Part shown: piece after piece, positions 1-7,449 of the stretch | How positions within the stretch are numbered: position 1 is the stretch's first letter | How the letters are laid out: every line of letters begins with the position of its first letter | The notes under the pieces: model-generated | Seen by the model: only the letters and a program-made list of their open reading frames with translations | Databases searched by the model: none | What the model was told of the DNA's origin: nothing | Made by a program: the position numbers and the translations under genes | Assembly: GCA_012965065.1 (NCBI GenBank) | Contig: DTSX01000111.1 | Span: forward strand, 1-64,000 | Source: Gammaproteobacteria bacterium | GTDB taxonomy: Bacteria > Pseudomonadota > Gammaproteobacteria > Steroidobacterales > UBA11654 | Length of the DNA: 64,000 nt | Direction: 5' to 3'

Positions 1-337
<337 letters not shown>

Positions 338-388
338 TTAACAATCAAATAACTTTAAAATCAGTGTATATTTTAAACTAAGTTCTTT

Positions 389-505
389 TCCTGGTGACCA
401 TAGCGTGTAGGAACCACCCGATCCCTTGCCGAACTCGGAAGTGAAAATGCACAGCGCCGATGGTAGTATGGGGTTTCCCCATGTGAGAGTAGGACATTAC
501 CAGGA
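389..505 (+). rRNA. rrf: 5S ribosomal RNA
   Basis: A 117-base match to bacterial 5S rRNA. It holds the conserved core CCGAACTCGGAAGTGAAA and the segment GCGCCGATGGTAGT. The two ends, TCCTGGT and ACCAGGA, pair as helix I. It lies about 50 bases after 23S and directly before a terminator-like hairpin, so it is the last gene of the rRNA operon unless a tRNA was lost here; none is visible after it. Confidence 0.95.
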
Positions 506-513
506 TCGACTCT

Positions 514-556
514 AATAACGAAGATGATTTTCTCGATTGTCTTCGTTATTGTTTTA
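514..556 (+). terminator. rRNA operon terminator
   Basis: AATAACGAAGA at 514-524 pairs perfectly with TCTTCGTTATT at 540-550 (11 bp, 15-base loop). GTTTT follows. This is a Rho-independent terminator placed nine bases after 5S. The T run is short, so it may be leaky. Confidence 0.8.
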
Positions 557-615
557 GAATCATTAAAAAATACCTAGAAAAACATCGCTTAGCATATTAT
601 TGGCAGACAGACAGC

Positions 616-643
616 TTTTGCAAGCACCCACTGTTGGTATAAT
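616..643 (+). promoter_or_regulatory. Probable sigma-70 promoter for plsY-birA
   Basis: A perfect TATAAT at 638-643 is preceded by TGG, which gives an extended -10 (TGnTATAAT). A weak -35, TTTTGC at 616-621, lies 16 bases upstream. It sits behind the rRNA terminator and 31 bases before the chosen plsY start. The motif is seen; activity is inferred. Confidence 0.6.
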
Positions 644-674
644 ATTATTTTCCTTACAAAAAAAGTTTTTTGAT

Positions 675-1313
675 ATGTTTGAACTCGCATTATCCATTCT
701 TGTTAGTTACCTAATCGGCTCTCTCAATTCGAGTTTAATTCTGGGTAAAATTAATAATTACGATGTCAGAGAGCATGGTAGCGGTAATGCTGGAGCTACC
801 AATACATATAGAATGCATGGGAGAATCCATGGCACCATAGTTTTTTGTTTTGATTGTTTTAAGGGATTCTTTGCAATCATATTAGCAGAGTCATTAATAC
901 TTTCGGGGTTACATAACCCGCTGTTTGATATAGAGATTTATTTATATTTCTCAGCACTTTCTGTTGTTATCGGCCATTGCTATCCTTTATGGTTTCAGTT
1001 TAAAGGAGGGAAGGGCGCAGCCACCGGTCTTGGCATTTTTCTATATTTTGAACCCTTTCTAGTAGCACCTTCTCTATTGGTCTGGATGCTGAGCTTAGTC
1101 GTCTTTCGTTTTGTAGGTTTGGCGACAATACTCGCGTTTGCATCTCTACCGGTATTTGTTTTCCTGTTTGAAAGACAAAGCTTTGTTAACTTGGTCTTCT
1201 TTTCTTTGATTTTAGGATTATTAATTCTATTTACACATCGTCAAAACATTAACTCAATGCTTAAAGGAACTGAACACAGAGTATCATTTTCACTGAAATC
1301 TGATGCAAATTGA
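675..1313 (+). CDS. plsY: Glycerol-3-phosphate acyltransferase PlsY
   Basis: Integral inner-membrane enzyme that moves an acyl group from acyl-phosphate to glycerol 3-phosphate, the first step of phospholipid synthesis. With this start the protein has 212 residues, usual for the family. All three family motifs are present: GSGNAGATN (35-43), FKGGKGAATG (109-118) and the HRQN...LKGTE region near the C-terminus. Several hydrophobic segments span the chain. The frame is open upstream to a TTG at 600, but that extension would cross the promoter and adds a non-family N-terminus, so ATG 675 is preferred. It overlaps birA by 11 bases, which suggests coupled translation. Confidence 0.9.
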   Translation: MFELALSILVSYLIGSLNSSLILGKINNYDVREHGSGNAGATNTYRMHGRIHGTIVFCFDCFKGFFAIILAESLILSGLHNPLFDIEIYLYFSALSVVIGHCYPLWFQFKGGKGAATGLGIFLYFEPFLVAPSLLVWMLSLVVFRFVGLATILAFASLPVFVFLFERQSFVNLVFFSLILGLLILFTHRQNINSMLKGTEHRVSFSLKSDAN

Positions 1314-2274
1314 ATCTAGATTGATCAGAATCATTGCTGATGGCAATGTTTATGAAAAGAAAGATCTTTTGCAATATTTCACCTCAGAAAAAGAACTTAA
1401 TAAAACCATCAATAACATCAAATCTTATGGGCTAAATTTGATTGAAGAGGGCAATCGTTATCAGTTAGAGGATTCCATAGAATTCCTAAGAAAATCAAAA
1501 ATTTATGATCATTTGAGTGCATTAGGTTGTGCCCAAAATATTTTCATTTCAGTCAAAAATATAGTGGAATCAACCAGCAGAGAATTTGACACTAGTGACA
1601 TTAGTACTAAAGAAATAAAAGTAAGCTTAGCAGAATACCAAACCTCTGGTCGGGGAAGACAGCACCGAACATGGATCTCCCCTTTTGCTTCGGGAGTATG
1701 TCTTTCTGTGTACCAAGAAGTCGCCTATGCTAATTTTCCAGTTGGATTAAGTGTTTTTATTGGGATTGAGTTGATAAAGTGCCTTAAAAAACTGGGTTTA
1801 AGACGGTTGAGAATAAAGTGGCCTAATGATCTTTATTGTAATGAAAGGAAATTGGGAGGGCTGCTTGTTGAATTGCATCAGAGTAGCTCTTATAAATTGG
1901 TTGCAAATGTTGGATTGGGTATAAACTACAAATTGCCAGCAATACGGAGCTGGGAGAAAAATCTAGACCATAAACCAATTGGTCTTTCTGAGATTAAAGG
2001 AAGCACTTATCTAAACCGTAATCTTTTGACCGCCCATTTTATACACTCAATCACCAACAGTTTATTAAACTTTAATGGGGATTCTTTGAGAATAACTCAA
2101 TCTGATTGGGGTGATCTCGATATGCTTTTTGGCAAAGAATTAAAAATCCAAGTAGGCAGCCAAATCATCAGGGGTATCAATAAGGGCATTGACCGTGAAG
2201 GGAGGCTGGTGTTAGAGACGAATGGGGTGGCAAAAACTATCGTTTCAGGCCATATAATTGACTCGAGCATTTAA
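1303..2274 (+). CDS. birA: Biotin-protein ligase / biotin operon repressor BirA
   Basis: Attaches biotin to the acetyl-CoA carboxylase carrier protein. The bifunctional form also represses biotin synthesis genes. The N-terminal 60 residues have the look of a winged helix-turn-helix, so this is the repressor form. The ligase domain shows GRGRQHRTW (116-124, biotinyl-AMP loop) and KWPND (172-176). The last 50 residues form the usual small beta-barrel. Length (323) is typical. It overlaps plsY and is followed by the tRNA cluster. In Pseudomonas-like genomes coaX often follows birA; here it is absent. Confidence 0.93.
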   Translation: MQIESRLIRIIADGNVYEKKDLLQYFTSEKELNKTINNIKSYGLNLIEEGNRYQLEDSIEFLRKSKIYDHLSALGCAQNIFISVKNIVESTSREFDTSDISTKEIKVSLAEYQTSGRGRQHRTWISPFASGVCLSVYQEVAYANFPVGLSVFIGIELIKCLKKLGLRRLRIKWPNDLYCNERKLGGLLVELHQSSSYKLVANVGLGINYKLPAIRSWEKNLDHKPIGLSEIKGSTYLNRNLLTAHFIHSITNSLLNFNGDSLRITQSDWGDLDMLFGKELKIQVGSQIIRGINKGIDREGRLVLETNGVAKTIVSGHIIDSSI

Positions 2275-2286
2275 TTCTCATCCTAT

Positions 2287-2315
2287 CTGTTAATATCGAG
2301 CAAAATGTTTATAAT
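2287..2315 (+). promoter_or_regulatory. Probable promoter of the tRNA-tuf operon
   Basis: A perfect TATAAT at 2310-2315 has a poor -35 (CTGTTA, 2287-2292) 17 bases upstream. It lies 12 bases after the birA stop and about 45 bases before the first tRNA gene, the right place for the promoter of a tRNA operon. Inferred from the motif only. Confidence 0.5.
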
Positions 2316-2360
2316 TCACCCACAAAATAAGACTCAAATGTTTTCATTTGTTGGTAAAAC

Positions 2361-2437
2361 GCCGGAATAGCTCAATTTGGTAGAGCAACCGCCTTGTAAG
2401 CGGTAGGTTGGGGGTTCAATTCCCTCTTCCGGCACCA
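2361..2437 (+). tRNA. tRNA-Thr (anticodon TGT)
   Basis: A full cloverleaf: acceptor GCCGGAA pairs with TTCCGGC, the anticodon loop CTTGTAA gives TGT, and the T arm contains TTCAATT. CCA is encoded at 2435-2437. It is the first of four tRNA genes in front of tuf, as in the E. coli thrU-tyrU-glyT-thrT-tufB operon. Confidence 0.96.
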
Positions 2438-2512
2438 CCGTTGTGCATCAAAAATTATTTATTTTTGTTGACACCTAAAGTAGTTAATCAGAAAATAGTG
2501 GGTTATGTCCGC

Positions 2513-2597
2513 GGAGGGGTACCCAAGCGGTCAACGGGGGCAGACTGTAAATCTGCTGGCTTAGCCTTCGTAGGTTCGAATCCTACCCCCTCCACCA
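2513..2597 (+). tRNA. tRNA-Tyr (anticodon GTA)
   Basis: An 85-base gene with the long variable arm expected for a bacterial tyrosine tRNA. Acceptor GGAGGGG pairs with CCCCTCC, and the anticodon GTA lies in CTGTAAA. CCA is encoded at 2595-2597. Second gene of the tRNA-tuf cluster. Confidence 0.96.
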
Positions 2598-2707
2598 ATA
2601 GTAATAGTAATTACAAGGTGGAAAAAGGCTAACAGAAAACATTGACGATGAGAAAATATGTTGTATATTGCGAATAAAAATAACGAGTTGGGGCACATCG
2701 TTCTTGT

Positions 2708-2781
<74 letters not shown>

Positions 2782-2802
2782 TTCTATCAAGGAAGTGCAT
2801 CT

Positions 2803-2875
<73 letters not shown>

Positions 2876-2933
2876 GAGATTATAGATAACATAAGGATCA
2901 ATATAATTTAATTTAATAGGGAGTTTAAAAGTT

Positions 2934-4124
2934 ATGGCTAAAGAGAAGTTTGAACGAAATAAAATGCACATCAATGTTGGAACCATCGGTCACGTAGATC
3001 ATGGTAAAACCACGTTGACAGCTGCTTTGACTAAAGTAAGTGCTGCCAAGTATGGTGGTGATGTTTCTTCATTTGACGATATAGATAATGCTCCTGAAGA
3101 AAAGGAAAGAGGCATAACTATCGCAACAGCTCATGTTGAGTATGAAAGTGATACTAGACACTACGCGCACGTTGATTGTCCGGGACATGCCGATTACGTT
3201 AAAAATATGATAACCGGTGCTGCTCAAATGGACGGAGCGATTTTGGTTGTATCCGCTGCTGATGGCCCGATGCCTCAAACTAGAGAGCATATTCTCCTAG
3301 CTAGAAATGTCGGTGTTCCCAATATTGTTGTTTACCTTAATAAAGCAGACCAAGTAGACGATGAAGAGCTTGTTGAGCTTGTTGAGATGGAATTGAGAGA
3401 ATTGCTATCAGAGTACAATTTTCCCGGGGATGATGTCCCTATCATAACGGGAAGCGCCCTTAAGGCTTTGGAAGGAGATACCGGCGACTTAGGCAGCGTA
3501 AGTATTGAGAAACTTGTCGCAACAATGGATGAATATTTTCCAGAACCTGAAAGAGCAATTGATGGTGATTATTTAATGCCCATTGAAGATGTATTTTCCA
3601 TTTCAGGAAGAGGTACGGTGGTTACTGGTCGGATAGAAAGGGGAATCGTCAAAGTTAATGATAAGGTTGCAATTATTGGCATCAAAGACACTCAGGAATC
3701 GGTATGTACTGGCGTTGAAATGTTCCGAAAATTACTTGACCAAGGTCAAGCTGGCGATAATGTTGGGGTATTGCTTCGGGGCACCAAACGAGAAGAAGTT
3801 GAGCGAGGACAAGTGCTCGCAAAACCCGGTAGCATAACACCCCACACAAAGTTTGAAGCTGATGTTTATGCACTATCCAAAGAAGAAGGTGGCAGACACA
3901 AGCCTTTCTTTAATGGCTACCGCCCACAATTCTATTTTCGCACAACAGACGTAACCGGAGCCGTTACTCTCTCAGAGGGTTCGGAGATGGTGATGCCTGG
4001 TGATGATACAAGCCTCACAGTTGAGTTAATTGCACCCATAGCAATGGAAGAACAAGTTCGTTTTTCCATTCGTGAGGGTGGTAGAACTGTTGGGTCTGGA
4101 GTGGTAACAAAAATTATCGAGTAA
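2934..4124 (+). CDS. tuf: Elongation factor Tu
   Basis: GTPase that carries aminoacyl-tRNA to the ribosomal A site. The P-loop GHVDHGKT (19-26), DCPGH (81-85, with catalytic His85) and NKAD are intact. Domains 2 and 3 follow in full, ending in the typical VGSGVVTKIIE. Length 396 is close to the E. coli protein. A GGGAG ribosome binding site precedes ATG. It sits between the four-tRNA cluster and tRNA-Trp, so it is the tufB-position copy. No second copy follows fusA in this window. Confidence 0.98.
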   Translation: MAKEKFERNKMHINVGTIGHVDHGKTTLTAALTKVSAAKYGGDVSSFDDIDNAPEEKERGITIATAHVEYESDTRHYAHVDCPGHADYVKNMITGAAQMDGAILVVSAADGPMPQTREHILLARNVGVPNIVVYLNKADQVDDEELVELVEMELRELLSEYNFPGDDVPIITGSALKALEGDTGDLGSVSIEKLVATMDEYFPEPERAIDGDYLMPIEDVFSISGRGTVVTGRIERGIVKVNDKVAIIGIKDTQESVCTGVEMFRKLLDQGQAGDNVGVLLRGTKREEVERGQVLAKPGSITPHTKFEADVYALSKEEGGRHKPFFNGYRPQFYFRTTDVTGAVTLSEGSEMVMPGDDTSLTVELIAPIAMEEQVRFSIREGGRTVGSGVVTKIIE

Positions 4125-4133
4125 AGCTACAAA

Positions 4134-4209
4134 AGGCCAGTAGCTCAACTGGTAGAGCGGCGGTCTCCAAAACCGCAGGTTGGGGGTTCGAGTCCCTCCT
4201 GGCCTGCCA
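4134..4209 (+). tRNA. tRNA-Trp (anticodon CCA)
   Basis: Acceptor AGGCCAG pairs with CTGGCCT. The anticodon stem CGGT/ACCG holds loop CTCCAAA, giving CCA. The discriminator is G and the terminal CCA is encoded at 4207-4209. It lies between tuf and secE, a common order in gammaproteobacteria, and is probably cut from the same transcript. Confidence 0.96.
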
Positions 4210-4236
4210 GAGTAAGGAACCATTGGGGTTAATATT

Positions 4237-4608
4237 ATGAATGACAATACAGGACAACAACAATCAAGTTTGCTTGATACAGTTAAACTTTTAGGATCGG
4301 TTCTGGTCCTTTTAGCGGGTATTGTTTCCTATTACTATTTAATTCAGATATCAATACTCTTTAGGGTTTTGATAATTTTAGCTTCGGTTGTTGTAGCTCT
4401 TGTAATTTTTTTCCAGACCCTTAGAGGTAAAACATTGTGGGAATTCTTCCAAGGATCAAGGGTTGAAATTAAAAAAGTTATTTGGCCAACGAGACAGGAA
4501 ACATTGCAGACTACCCTAACGGTCTTTGTCTTTGTTTTGATAATGGGCATATTTTTTTGGGTGCTTGACTTTCTGTTACTTTTTCTTACAAATTCAATTA
4601 CTTCTTAG
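4237..4608 (+). CDS. secE: Preprotein translocase subunit SecE
   Basis: Small subunit that clamps the SecYEG protein channel in the inner membrane. Three hydrophobic segments (about 16-36, 40-60 and 94-118) match the three-helix gammaproteobacterial form. The conserved amphipathic motif EIKKVIWPTRQET lies at 77-89, just before the last membrane helix. Length 123 is usual. It stands 19 bases upstream of nusG, the near-universal secE-nusG pair; its partner secY is 24 kb downstream in this same window. Confidence 0.96.
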   Translation: MNDNTGQQQSSLLDTVKLLGSVLVLLAGIVSYYYLIQISILFRVLIILASVVVALVIFFQTLRGKTLWEFFQGSRVEIKKVIWPTRQETLQTTLTVFVFVLIMGIFFWVLDFLLLFLTNSITS

Positions 4609-4627
4609 AAGCTAGAAGGAAATACTT

Positions 4628-5161
4628 ATGGAATATCAGTGGTACGTTTTGCAGGTCTTTTCAAATTATGAAAAAAAAGTTCTAACAATGCTGGAAGACA
4701 GAAGTAAAGTACTGGGTCTGTCAGAACAATTTGCTGATATTGTTGTCCCAACTGAAGAGATCGTTGAAATGAAAGGAGGCCAGAAGAAAACAACCGAAAG
4801 AAAATTTTTTCCTGGGTATGTTTTGGTCAATATGAATTTAAATGATGAAACATGGCACTTTGTAAACTCTATACCGAATGTCATGGGGTTTGTAGGAGGT
4901 AGCAGTGAAAAGCCAGCTCCTATTTCTGATAGGGAAGTAATGATTATATTAAATAAAGCTGAGGATGCTGCTAATGCCCCCAGACCAAAAATAACCTATC
5001 AACCTGGAGAAGTTGTGCGGGTCATTGAGGGCCCTTTCAATGATTTCAATGGTGTTGTTGAGAAGGTGAATTATGAGAAAAATAAGCTTTTTGTGGCAGT
5101 ACAGATTTTGGGAAGAGCAACACCAGTTGAACTGAATTTTAACCAGGTTGAGAAATCCTAA
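4628..5161 (+). CDS. nusG: Transcription termination/antitermination factor NusG
   Basis: Binds RNA polymerase and raises its processivity. It also links it to Rho or to the leading ribosome through S10. The N-terminal NGN domain starts with WYVLQVFSNYEKK and includes FFPGYVLV. The C-terminal KOW domain contains PGEVVRVIEGPFNDFNGVVE. Length 177 is close to the E. coli protein (181). An AGAAGGAAAT ribosome binding site precedes ATG. It begins the run of genes leading into rplK. Confidence 0.97.
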   Translation: MEYQWYVLQVFSNYEKKVLTMLEDRSKVLGLSEQFADIVVPTEEIVEMKGGQKKTTERKFFPGYVLVNMNLNDETWHFVNSIPNVMGFVGGSSEKPAPISDREVMIILNKAEDAANAPRPKITYQPGEVVRVIEGPFNDFNGVVEKVNYEKNKLFVAVQILGRATPVELNFNQVEKS

Positions 5162-5202
5162 TCAATAAATAAAATAATTACTCTTTTTAAGAGGAAGATT
5201 GC

Positions 5203-5655
5203 ATGGCGAAGAGAAAGAATAAAAAATTAGAATGTGTTGTCAGGTTGCAAATCCCAGCAGGCCAGGCAAATCCAAGCCCACCTGTTGGCCCTGCTCTTGG
5301 TCAAGTTGGCTTAAACATCATGGAGTTTTGCAATGCCTTCAATGCGAAAACAGCTGATGCAGAGCCAGGTATCTTAATTCCTGTGGTTATTGACGTCTAT
5401 AAAAATAAAACCTTTACATTCATCACAAAAACGCCACCAGCATCAACTTTACTGAAAAAAGCTGCCGGTATCGCCAAGGGTAGTGGTGAACCAAACACAG
5501 AAAAAGTTGGAAAGATTAATCAAAAACAATTGGAGGAAATTGCACAAATAAAAGCACCTGACCTGAATGCTATTGAGATAGAAGCAGCTATGAAGATCAT
5601 AGCTGGCACAGCAAGAAGTATGGGATTGGAAGTAGAGGGTCAAAGCGATGAGTAA
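5203..5655 (+). CDS. rplK: Ribosomal protein L11 (uL11)
   Basis: Component of the GTPase-associated centre on the 50S subunit. The proline-rich segment that thiostrepton-type antibiotics and RelA-dependent signalling depend on is present (VGPALGQ, preceded by QANPSPP). The rRNA-binding C-terminal domain ends with GTARSMGLEVEG. At 150 residues it is slightly longer than E. coli L11 (142), with a few extra residues at both ends. AAGAGGAAG precedes ATG. Its last eight bases overlap the start of rplA. Confidence 0.97.
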   Translation: MAKRKNKKLECVVRLQIPAGQANPSPPVGPALGQVGLNIMEFCNAFNAKTADAEPGILIPVVIDVYKNKTFTFITKTPPASTLLKKAAGIAKGSGEPNTEKVGKINQKQLEEIAQIKAPDLNAIEIEAAMKIIAGTARSMGLEVEGQSDE

Positions 5656-6337
5656 GTCATCTAAAAGAATGGCAGTTAATCGGGAGTCTATAGATTCCAA
5701 TCAACACTACAGTCTTGATGAAGCAATTTCTCTTTTGAAGAAAACTAGCAATGCAAAATTCAATGAAACCATTGATATTGCAATTAACTTAGGAATTGAT
5801 GCTAAAAAATCGGACCAAAATGTAAGAGGGTCGATGGTGTTGCCGAATGGCACTGGAAAAACATTGAGAGTTATTGTTTTTGCACAGAGTGAACAAGTAG
5901 ACGCCGCAAAAAATGCTGGTGCTGACAAAGTTGGTTTTGAAGATTTAGCTGAGGAAATCAAATCAGGTTTTAGCGAATTTGATGTGGTAATAGCAACGCC
6001 AGACACTATGAGAATCGTAGGACAGTTAGGCAAGATACTTGGCCCCAAAGGCATGATGCCTAATCCGAAGGATGGAACAGTTACAAAGAATGTTGAAGAT
6101 GCAGTGATTAAAGCCAAAACAGGCCAGATAAGATTTAGAAATGACAAAGGTGGAGTTGTGCACTGTCCTATAGGAAAAATAGATTTTTCAGAGGAATCGA
6201 TAAAAGAAAACCTAGAGTCTTTGTTGGGTGCAATTATGAAAAGTAAGCCATCTTCTGCAAAAGGTGCGTTTATCAAAAAAGTGACCGTTTCATCTACCAT
6301 GGGTCCAGGCATAACAATTGATCACAGCACAATCTAA
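5648..6337 (+). CDS. rplA: Ribosomal protein L1 (uL1)
   Basis: Forms the L1 stalk that helps move deacylated tRNA out of the E site; in E. coli it also represses its own L11 operon. The family signature IVGQLGKILGPKGMMPNPK lies about residues 121-139. The ends are typical: a basic N-terminus and TVSSTMGPGITID at the C-terminus. Length 229 compares with 234 in E. coli. It overlaps rplK by 8 bases and is only 18 bases from rplJ. Confidence 0.97.
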   Translation: MSKSSKRMAVNRESIDSNQHYSLDEAISLLKKTSNAKFNETIDIAINLGIDAKKSDQNVRGSMVLPNGTGKTLRVIVFAQSEQVDAAKNAGADKVGFEDLAEEIKSGFSEFDVVIATPDTMRIVGQLGKILGPKGMMPNPKDGTVTKNVEDAVIKAKTGQIRFRNDKGGVVHCPIGKIDFSEESIKENLESLLGAIMKSKPSSAKGAFIKKVTVSSTMGPGITIDHSTI

Positions 6338-6355
6338 AATTTATGAGTACTGATT

Positions 6356-6886
6356 ATGCCCCTAACAATTGAAGATAAACAACGTGTAGTCCGGGAGCTG
6401 AATGCAACAGCAAGCTCATCTATTGCCGGTGCAATAGCTGATTATAGTGGACTTAATGTTACTGAGATTACCCAACTACGCACTAAAGCTAGGGAATCAG
6501 GCGTCTATCTTAAAGTGGTGAAAAATACTTTGAGCAAAAGAGCATTTTCAGATACAAGTTTTGAGTGTCTTACAGAGAATTTGAAAGGACCTATCATAAT
6601 TGCGCTCTCAAAAGATGATCTAGCTTCACCAGCAAGATTATTTAAAAACTTTAGTAAAGACTATGAGCAACTGAAAACCATCAGTTTGGTTATAGATGGT
6701 AATACTTTTCCTGCCTCTGACTTGGATAGAATTGCAAAACTACCAACCCAGCAAGAAGCGTATTCAATTATTGCTTGTCTTTTGCAAGCACCTATAGAAA
6801 AAGCAGTTAGAACGTTAAAAGAAATACCAACTAAATTCACAAGAATGACAGTTGCTGTCAAAGATAATAAAGAAAAGGTTTCCTAA
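6356..6886 (+). CDS. rplJ: Ribosomal protein L10 (uL10)
   Basis: Base of the L7/L12 stalk, which recruits translation factors. The N-terminus (LTIEDKQRVVREL) and the segment ESGVYLKVVKNTLSKRAF are family signatures. The C-terminal helix that binds L12 dimers follows, and the total length of 176 is near the usual 165. The gene starts 18 bases after rplA. In E. coli a leader of several hundred bases with the L10 binding site stands here; there is no room for it in this genome. Confidence 0.96.
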   Translation: MPLTIEDKQRVVRELNATASSSIAGAIADYSGLNVTEITQLRTKARESGVYLKVVKNTLSKRAFSDTSFECLTENLKGPIIIALSKDDLASPARLFKNFSKDYEQLKTISLVIDGNTFPASDLDRIAKLPTQQEAYSIIACLLQAPIEKAVRTLKEIPTKFTRMTVAVKDNKEKVS

Positions 6887-6940
6887 GGGAATTTTTTTAT
6901 ATAAAATGTCCATCCTTTTGGGCTCATTGAGGAGAATGTA

Positions 6941-7336
6941 ATGGCTAAAAGTAACATAGCATCAAGAGAGGAACTTTTGGAAGCTATTTCAAAAATGTCG
7001 GTTATGGATCTGGTGGAATTGATTTCCGAAATGGAAGAGAAATTTGGTGTTAGTGCATCAGCACCTGCTCCAGTTGCAGCTGCCGCAACAGCTGGTGAAG
7101 AACCATCAGACAAGGAAGATGAACAAACTGAATTTGACCTTATATTAAAAAGTTTTGGTGATAATAAGATTGCTGTTATCAAAGCTGTTCGGGCCATTAC
7201 TAGCTTAGGACTCAAGGATGCTAAGGACATGGTGGAAGGGGCACCGATAACAATACAAGAAGCGGTCTCAAAAAAGGAAGCGGAAGAAATGACAAAACAG
7301 CTAGAAGACTCTGGCGCTGTTGTAGAGCTGAAGTAA
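6941..7336 (+). CDS. rplL: Ribosomal protein L7/L12 (bL12)
   Basis: Multi-copy stalk protein that binds EF-G and EF-Tu. The N-terminal dimerisation part contains MSVMDLVELISEMEEKFGV. An Ala/Pro-rich hinge with extra acidic residues (about 45-65) follows. The C-terminal factor-binding domain has the KIAVIKAVR and LGLKDAKDMVE helices. At 131 residues it is about ten longer than E. coli L12, mainly because of the hinge. A GGAG site precedes ATG. It is followed by a strong hairpin before rpoB. Confidence 0.96.
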   Translation: MAKSNIASREELLEAISKMSVMDLVELISEMEEKFGVSASAPAPVAAAATAGEEPSDKEDEQTEFDLILKSFGDNKIAVIKAVRAITSLGLKDAKDMVEGAPITIQEAVSKKEAEEMTKQLEDSGAVVELK

Positions 7337-7389
7337 CTTTAACTGATAGCTCATAGTTTACTCTGCATGTATTTTAGATAACACATAAA

Positions 7390-7424
7390 CACACTCAGTA
7401 GATGGGTAGGTCTGCTGCTGTGTG
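7390..7424 (+). promoter_or_regulatory. Hairpin between rplL and rpoB (likely RNA processing or attenuation site)
   Basis: CACAC-T-CAGTAGA (7390-7402) pairs with TCTGCTG-CT-GTGTG (7411-7424): 5 + 7 bp around a small internal loop, closed by an 8-base loop. No T run follows, so it is not a classic terminator. In E. coli this same gap holds an attenuator and an RNase III cleavage site; an equivalent job is inferred from position and shape only. Confidence 0.5.
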
Positions 7425-7449
7425 ATTATTATTTAAGCCATCAAACAAT

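Noticed and set aside
5707..6312. Long open frame (about 200 codons) on the minus strand opposite rplA
   Set aside because: It mirrors rplA codon pattern, gives a Ser/Pro-rich chain with no known fold, and lies fully inside a certain gene.
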